Positions 61,201 through 64,000 of a stretch of DNA of 64,000 nt are shown piece after piece (position 1 is the stretch's first letter; each line of letters starts with the position of its first letter). A program made the translations under genes and the position numbers. The DNA is from CAIMWS01 sp964409245 (GTDB lineage Bacteria; Verrucomicrobiota; Verrucomicrobiia; Limisphaerales; UBA1319), in NCBI GenBank assembly GCA_964409245.1, contig CAYPCQ010000006.1, positions 52,806 through 116,805 on the forward strand, read 5' to 3'. The notes beneath the pieces were generated by a model, which did not search any database, was not told the origin of the DNA, and saw nothing but the letters and a program-made list of their open reading frames with translations.

Positions 61201-61878
61201 CACCAGTTCCCCCGCTGCATACCCGCTCATCCGGCAATAAGCTTCATTCACCGAATGCAGGCGCCCCTCCAGATCCACCGACCAGAATCCGTCCATCGCC
61301 GTCTCCAGGATGATGTTGGCGCGCCTTTCCGTGCTTTCGATCGCTTTCCGGCTCTCGATCTCCTTGAGCTTCTTCAACCCGCTTTCGGAGATGATGGCGA
61401 TCAGCCCCTTGATGAAAAAGAGGTAGCTGTTCAGCTGGTCCGGCGACCAGACCGGCACTTTCCGGACCGCCGCCAGGTATGGCTCCTCCTCGAACCCATA
61501 CTTCCGGGCCTGGGCCTTGAAGAATTCCAGGTCCGGCGGTTCCAGGAAAAACTGCCCGGTGAAGAAATTGCCGTAATGGATGCCGTCGATGATGATCGGC
61601 GTGGCGTTGTCCACCAGGCCATGCGGGCAGCGGTAGCTGACGGCGGGGTTGGCCTCGTGCAGGTGGCTCAATATATACAGGTCGCTGATGTGGCATTCCC
61701 GCCCGCTATCCGGATGCTTCCGGTGGAATTGCGTGCAGACCTCCTGCCACGCGGTGGCCGTCAGGATGTTGCCATCATTGTCGATGATGGCGGAAGGGAA
61801 GCAATAGATCTCGTTCAGCCGGTCCTGCAGGATCTGGAATTGCCCGATATCGATCAGGTCTTGCAGTTTATAAGCCAT
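58300..61878 (-). CDS. Hybrid sensor histidine kinase with PocR ligand-sensing domain
   Basis: A 1,192-residue protein. Residues 1-165 form a PocR domain (FQILQDRLNEIYCFPSAIID, DSGRECHISDL, YRCPHGLVDNATPIIIDG), a soluble sensor of small hydrocarbon or diol-like ligands in characterised members. Five or six PAS/PAC units follow, each ending near ITERKRAE-type linkers. The kinase has GGVAHDFNNLLAAMM with the phospho-acceptor His and GRGTGLGLATVHGIVG. A C-terminal receiver is intact (LVEDEESVRR, LLMSDMMMPE, LRLQKPY). The kinase and receiver ends closely resemble those of the neighbouring hybrid kinase, so the pair arose by duplication. No membrane segment is visible. The ligand is unknown. Confidence 0.92.
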   Translation of the reverse strand: MAYKLQDLIDIGQFQILQDRLNEIYCFPSAIIDNDGNILTATAWQEVCTQFHRKHPDSGRECHISDLYILSHLHEANPAVSYRCPHGLVDNATPIIIDGIHYGNFFTGQFFLEPPDLEFFKAQARKYGFEEEPYLAAVRKVPVWSPDQLNSYLFFIKGLIAIISESGLKKLKEIESRKAIESTERRANIILETAMDGFWSVDLEGRLHSVNEAYCRMSGYAAGELVQMRITDFEAREMPEETQAHMEKLLATGQDRFETRHRRKDGGVYDVEISVQYRPEARPPIYAFLRDITEKKRAEQELRKSEEKFRTLFESAADAIIIHDGEGRILAANRAGCENYGYAPAEFMAINAAQIDTPEESVHLPERIARLMAQGVIQFETEHQRKDGTVLPVEVKARRITWDRQEAVMSICRDITQRKLAEAALREANRLVEESQSVARLGTYTLDIAAGIWTSSRVLDEVFGIPGLDYAHDIEGWVGIVHPADRRAMQEYFIQEVVGQKKSFNREYRIVRHNDGAERWVHGLGRLDINPEGKAARMIGSIQDITERKQAELAMRESEERFRTLIEQAGDGVELLDLEGRYVGFNAATLRQLGYTREEMAGLTLFDVDIQLRREDYVSPDLPAQAGSPLRLESVHRRKDGTTFPVEIIASAIQLGGVRHNLAVVRDITERKRAEEQIRKLSSAVEQSPASIVITDPAGAIEYVNPTFTRVTGFTLEEVRGRNPRVLKGDKTSAEEYRQMWQAITQGREWRGELHNRKKNGDLYWEFALISPIVDQQGRITHFLAVKEDITEQKALAEQLRQAQKLESIGQLAGGVAHDFNNLLAAMMMNLGGLQEDPGLDQETQQMLAELMAVAQRAADLTRQLLMFSRRSVLEKKTLDMNEVVANLLRMLERLIGEHIRVRFDRREGLPLIEADPGMLEQVLLNLAVNARDAMPRGGQLGIRLEALPVDEARAQPYPGVRPGGFICLTVSDTGCGMDEATRKRIFEPFFTTKEVGRGTGLGLATVHGIVGQHQGWVEVESEPGKGATFRIYLPAGARPERPRLRAEETRVDRGQETILLVEDEESVRRFTAKSLRRLGYRVVEAASGPEALKAWDESQGQIDLLMSDMMMPEGMTGLDLAEKLQAMKPGLKVIISSGYSAEIVDQGLPAGRPILRLQKPYHLKTLAKAIRECLGPGAEHHPGPGEAGGGP

Positions 61879-62182
61879 GAGCGTTCGTTTTTGCAGGTGC
61901 GGCGCCCACCGGGCTGGATCGATTGTAAAGGCTGGCTTTCATCGGCGCCAGGCAGGTAAGGAAAACAGGCCCGGCCGCGCCACCAAAGTGGTGCCGGCCG
62001 CTATTCTTGCTGGGCGTAACATATCAGAGCGGGTTCAGCATAAGCCAAAATCCAATCCACGCAAAGCCAAAATACTGCTCGCCCCCCGGCGGCTGAACGC
62101 CATATGGCCGCCCCACGGTGGTGGCATGGCCGCCGGGAAAAGGGTCTAAGCCCGCCACCGGATGCAGATAATACAGCCTGGG

Positions 62183-62197
62183 CTGTAAAGTTTACAG
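62183..62197. promoter_or_regulatory. Perfect palindrome CTGTAAA-G-TTTACAG, candidate activator site
   Basis: The 15 bases CTGTAAAGTTTACAG form a perfect odd palindrome. The site lies about 160 bases upstream of the sigma-54-like promoter, within the usual distance of enhancer-binding activators. The role is inferred from symmetry and position. Confidence 0.45.
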
Positions 62198-62341
62198 GGA
62201 GGCTTGCCTTTGGGCCTCTTCACTAAGGCCCAGGTCCGCCTGGAAACCGGCTTTCCGGCCGCTAGTTGGATTTCACAATCATCTGGACTGCAGCATATTA
62301 CAGCAATAATCCTGACCCCGGGCAAACTCCGTTTTCCGGAT

Positions 62342-62357
62342 TGGCGCGGCAATTGCT
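62342..62357 (+). promoter_or_regulatory. Sigma-54-like promoter of the VPDGG-CTERM gene
   Basis: TGGCGCGGCAATTGCT matches the sigma-54 consensus TGGCAC-N5-TTGCT with one mismatch (A to G at the fifth base). GG and GC sit 12 bases apart as required. Transcription would start near 62368, about 29 bases before the ATG at 62397. Confidence 0.65.
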
Positions 62358-62396
62358 TAAGGGCTTTCCATAACGGAATTTAAGATTGTGATACAA

Positions 62397-63188
62397 ATGA
62401 TCAAAAAAACAAATTGGCTCGGCCTCACTGCCTTGGCAGTGGGTGGCGCGTTTATGATGGAATCCGCCGTCCAGGCGATTCCCACACTGCAGTTGGATGT
62501 CGGCGATGGCTGGTATAACAATGCCGATCAAACCATTTACTCCAGCGGACCGTCCTTCACGTTGTACGCCTTGCTTAATACCAAGGAAGCAGAGGACGCG
62601 CTCAAACGGACCTATTACATTTCAGCCGCCGTGGAATATAAGAATGGCGCGGTTCCAAATATCGCCCAAAGCCTGGGTTCCTTTTCGGTCAACGGAGAAA
62701 AAATCGACGTCACAAGCGACATGATTTTTGGCACGCCCCCTTTGACGGAGTTGCCCGATGTTCAGGGAAAAACCCTCAGCCCGCATGGGATATTCCCAAC
62801 CTTTTATTACGAGTTTGACTTCAAGTTTTCAAAGCTCAATCAAACCACCCCTTACGATACGGAATTCAATCCAGGTGGTTTTTCAAACACGGGAAAAGGG
62901 ATGTATTACGCGGCCTTCTCGATCGACACGAGCGCCCTGGCGGCCGGCTATTCCATCCACTTCGACCTCTACGATGAGACCATAAAAGAAATTTCGGAAA
63001 AAATAAAAATCGGGAGGAAAAGCACAACCATTACCTACGATCAAGTCTCCATCGACCAGTTTGCCCCAAACTCCCATGATGCGCAAAGCGGGCACCGGGT
63101 TCCGGATGGCGGGGCCTCTCTTTCCCTGCTGGGCTTTGCGCTGGCGGGGGTTGCCGGATTGCGGAGAACACTCGGCTCCAAAGTTTAG
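62397..63188 (+). CDS. Exported protein with VPDGG-CTERM sorting signal
   Basis: A 263-residue protein. ATG at 62397 precedes a signal peptide (LTALAVGGAFMMESAVQA); GTG nine bases upstream is possible. The mature part is a beta-rich domain of no recognised family (LQLDVGDGWYNNADQTIYSS; YYEFDFKF). The C terminus reads VPDGGASLSLLGFALAGVAG, then LRRTLGSKV, the VPD(S/G)G-CTERM signal of Verrucomicrobia: motif, membrane helix and basic tail. Such proteins are processed by an exosortase-type enzyme and exported; none is encoded in this window. The sigma-54-like promoter upstream fits the known association of this sorting type with sigma-54 control. Confidence 0.88.
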   Translation: MIKKTNWLGLTALAVGGAFMMESAVQAIPTLQLDVGDGWYNNADQTIYSSGPSFTLYALLNTKEAEDALKRTYYISAAVEYKNGAVPNIAQSLGSFSVNGEKIDVTSDMIFGTPPLTELPDVQGKTLSPHGIFPTFYYEFDFKFSKLNQTTPYDTEFNPGGFSNTGKGMYYAAFSIDTSALAAGYSIHFDLYDETIKEISEKIKIGRKSTTITYDQVSIDQFAPNSHDAQSGHRVPDGGASLSLLGFALAGVAGLRRTLGSKV

Positions 63189-63588
63189 CCAGCAACGGTT
63201 TGGGTTGTTTTTGGTGGGGCGGGGCCAGGGAAAACTGGCCCTGTAAGGATTCTGGCTGCGCGAATCCCCAACGGGAGCCACCCTGGGCGGCGAGAACCGG
63301 GTCTGCGGCACCGCCATTGGATTAACCAATCATCTACGGTTTATCGCCCACAACTTGTCTTGCGATCCTGCCGCGGGCGGTTGCGGATCAGTGAAAAACC
63401 GGGCCTGATCCGGTGGCAGGAAATCCACCGCAGAAACCCCAAACCACATCGGTTTCGATTGGCAGAACATGGACTCGGGAAAATCCCCAGGCGATGATCA
63501 GCTCCTAATCGGCACTGAAATCCGATCCCATTGTGCCTCAGTCGTTTATGGATAACGTTAAATACCACCAGATAGGGCCAAAAGGCCA

Positions 63589-63615
63589 TGTCGGATCGCC
63601 TTGCATTTTTTTTCC
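63589..63615 (+). promoter_or_regulatory. Candidate activator site, motif copy 1
   Basis: TGTCGGATCGCCTTGCA followed by eight T and CC. It differs from copy 3 (63765) by two substitutions and two extra T. The three copies are spaced 87 and 89 bases. Confidence 0.5.
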
Positions 63616-63675
63616 AATCCCTAACCTGCTGCCGGCCATCACTTTAAAACGGAATCCGCCAAAAAACCGAAAACA

Positions 63676-63696
63676 TGACAGGTTTCCTTACACTTT
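63676..63696 (+). promoter_or_regulatory. Candidate activator site, motif copy 2
   Basis: The segment TGACAGGTTTCCTTACACTT, plus one further T, matches copy 3 at about 16 of 21 positions and keeps CCTTACA. It is the weakest of the three copies. Confidence 0.4.
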
Positions 63697-63764
63697 GAGG
63701 CTTCCGTCATAAACGCCTCATTTGGAGGCATTTGCGGATGATTTTCCACTGCGCGCCGAAAAAG

Positions 63765-63789
63765 TGTCGGATTGCCTTACATTTTTTCC
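63765..63789 (+). promoter_or_regulatory. Candidate activator site, motif copy 3
   Basis: TGTCGGATTGCCTTACA followed by six T and CC, at 120 bases upstream of the sigma-54-like promoter at 63885. It is the closest copy to the promoter. Confidence 0.5.
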
Positions 63790-63884
63790 GCGGATTGAAA
63801 CCGGATTCGTGATTTTTTTATTTGGCTATAACTCGCTCTTTATCAATTAGTTGGGATGGTTTAACTCCGATTAATGGCCGGTCC

Positions 63885-63900
63885 TGGCACGCCAGGTGCT
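63885..63900 (+). promoter_or_regulatory. Sigma-54-like promoter near right edge
   Basis: TGGCACGCCAGGTGCT has a perfect TGGCAC -24 element and GTGCT at -12, with GG and GC 12 bases apart. Transcription would start near 63911, 20 bases before an ATG at 63931. Only one base differs from the TGGCAC-N5-TTGCT consensus. Confidence 0.6.
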
Positions 63901-63930
63901 ACATTTTAATCAACAATTGGATTTAAAATC

Positions 63931-64000
63931 ATGAAACTAAAAATGAAGGTCCCGTCCTGGAATAGATTGACACTCCATGAGACGAAAAAGTGGAGTCAGA
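63931..64000 (+). CDS. Possible gene start cut by the right edge
   Basis: ATG at 63931 opens a frame of 23 codons to the edge, beginning MKLKMKVPSWN. The position 20 bases after the expected start of the sigma-54-like promoter supports a real gene, but too few residues are present to see a signal peptide or family. The codons also contain imperfect inverted bases (ACTCCA and TGGAGT), so a leader hairpin is an alternative. The product is unknown. Confidence 0.35.
   Translation, partial: MKLKMKVPSWNRLTLHETKKWSQ

Larger units (their letters stand above)
61879..62396. other. Regulatory interval upstream of the VPDGG-CTERM gene
   Basis: This 518-base gap between the PocR kinase (minus) and the VPDGG-CTERM gene (plus) contains a perfect 15-base palindrome at 62183-62197 and a sigma-54-like promoter at 62342-62357. 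I see no gene. A TATTACAG half-site near 62295 may be a second weak site. Confidence 0.5.
63189..63930. other. Long intergenic region with three phased motifs and a sigma-54-like promoter
   Basis: This 742-base gap carries a hairpin with arms GGGCCAG and CTGGCCC (63222-63241) just after the CTERM gene, without a T tract. Three related motifs follow at 63589, 63676 and 63765, and a sigma-54-like promoter at 63885. A minus-strand reading frame (63341-63589) has no family-like sequence and is judged non-coding. Confidence 0.5.

Noticed and set aside
1..64000. CRISPR arrays, tRNA or rRNA genes
   Set aside because: No regularly spaced short direct repeats with spacers, and no tRNA or rRNA sequence, were seen on reading.

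Overview
The window looks like a chromosomal segment of a Verrucomicrobiota bacterium, most likely of the Limisphaerales/Pedosphaeraceae type. This is inferred from high GC, two Tat-exported Gfo/Idh/MocA oxidoreductases, several glycoside hydrolases, very large lamin-tail/CotH exoproteins, a VPDGG-type C-terminal sorting signal, a PocR-domain hybrid kinase and an FG-GAP/TPR lipoprotein. No rRNA, tRNA, CRISPR array, intact insertion sequence or phage gene was recognised.

Layout. 1-2.2 kb: a nitrilase-fold amidohydrolase cut by the left edge and a Tat-exported oxidoreductase, convergent. 2.4-4.7 kb: an island-like AAA ATPase/DUF4276 (TOPRIM-like) gene pair between two related palindromic repeats. 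4.6-5.5 kb: an Hsp20 reading frame lacking the middle of its domain, coupled to an uncharacterised gene. 5.9-12.8 kb: alpha-L-fucosidase, TPR membrane protein, GH43-like hydrolase, ceramidase-like protein, and two metallo-beta-lactamase-fold proteins, the second frameshifted. 12.8-17.3 kb: mutL and two sensor kinases. 17.3-24.2 kb: a PQQ-propeller protein, an MBOAT/SGNH acyl-transfer pair, a decayed transposase fragment, and an ABC export pair closed by a strong terminator. 24.2-34.4 kb: a decaheme OmcA/MtrC-like cytochrome, an FG-GAP/TPR lipoprotein and a CotH/lamin-tail exoprotein, all on the minus strand. 35-40.6 kb: a DUF362 ferredoxin-like protein, then RidA, a D-threonine aldolase/D-serine dehydratase-like enzyme, a GntP permease and an M19 dipeptidase, which together suggest uptake and breakdown of D-amino-acid compounds. 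41-45.6 kb: rpsA, a second Tat oxidoreductase and a GH16-like protein. 45.8-54.4 kb: one 2,874-residue exoprotein. 54.6-61.9 kb: two related hybrid histidine kinases. 62-64 kb: a VPDGG-CTERM protein with a sigma-54-like promoter, and a second sigma-54-like promoter with three phased upstream motifs before an ORF cut by the right edge.

Most striking features. (1) Long nested inverted repeats, with an 81-base core inside a roughly 155-170-base outer palindrome, occur four times, three of them between convergent genes; two flank the AAA/DUF4276 pair. (2) The decaheme cytochrome has MtrC-like architecture but no outer-membrane conduit genes beside it. (3) Sigma-54-like promoters lie in front of exported-protein genes, with candidate activator sites. 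(4) One histidine-kinase-like protein has lost its phospho-acceptor histidine. All assignments come from reading the sequence; no database search was run.
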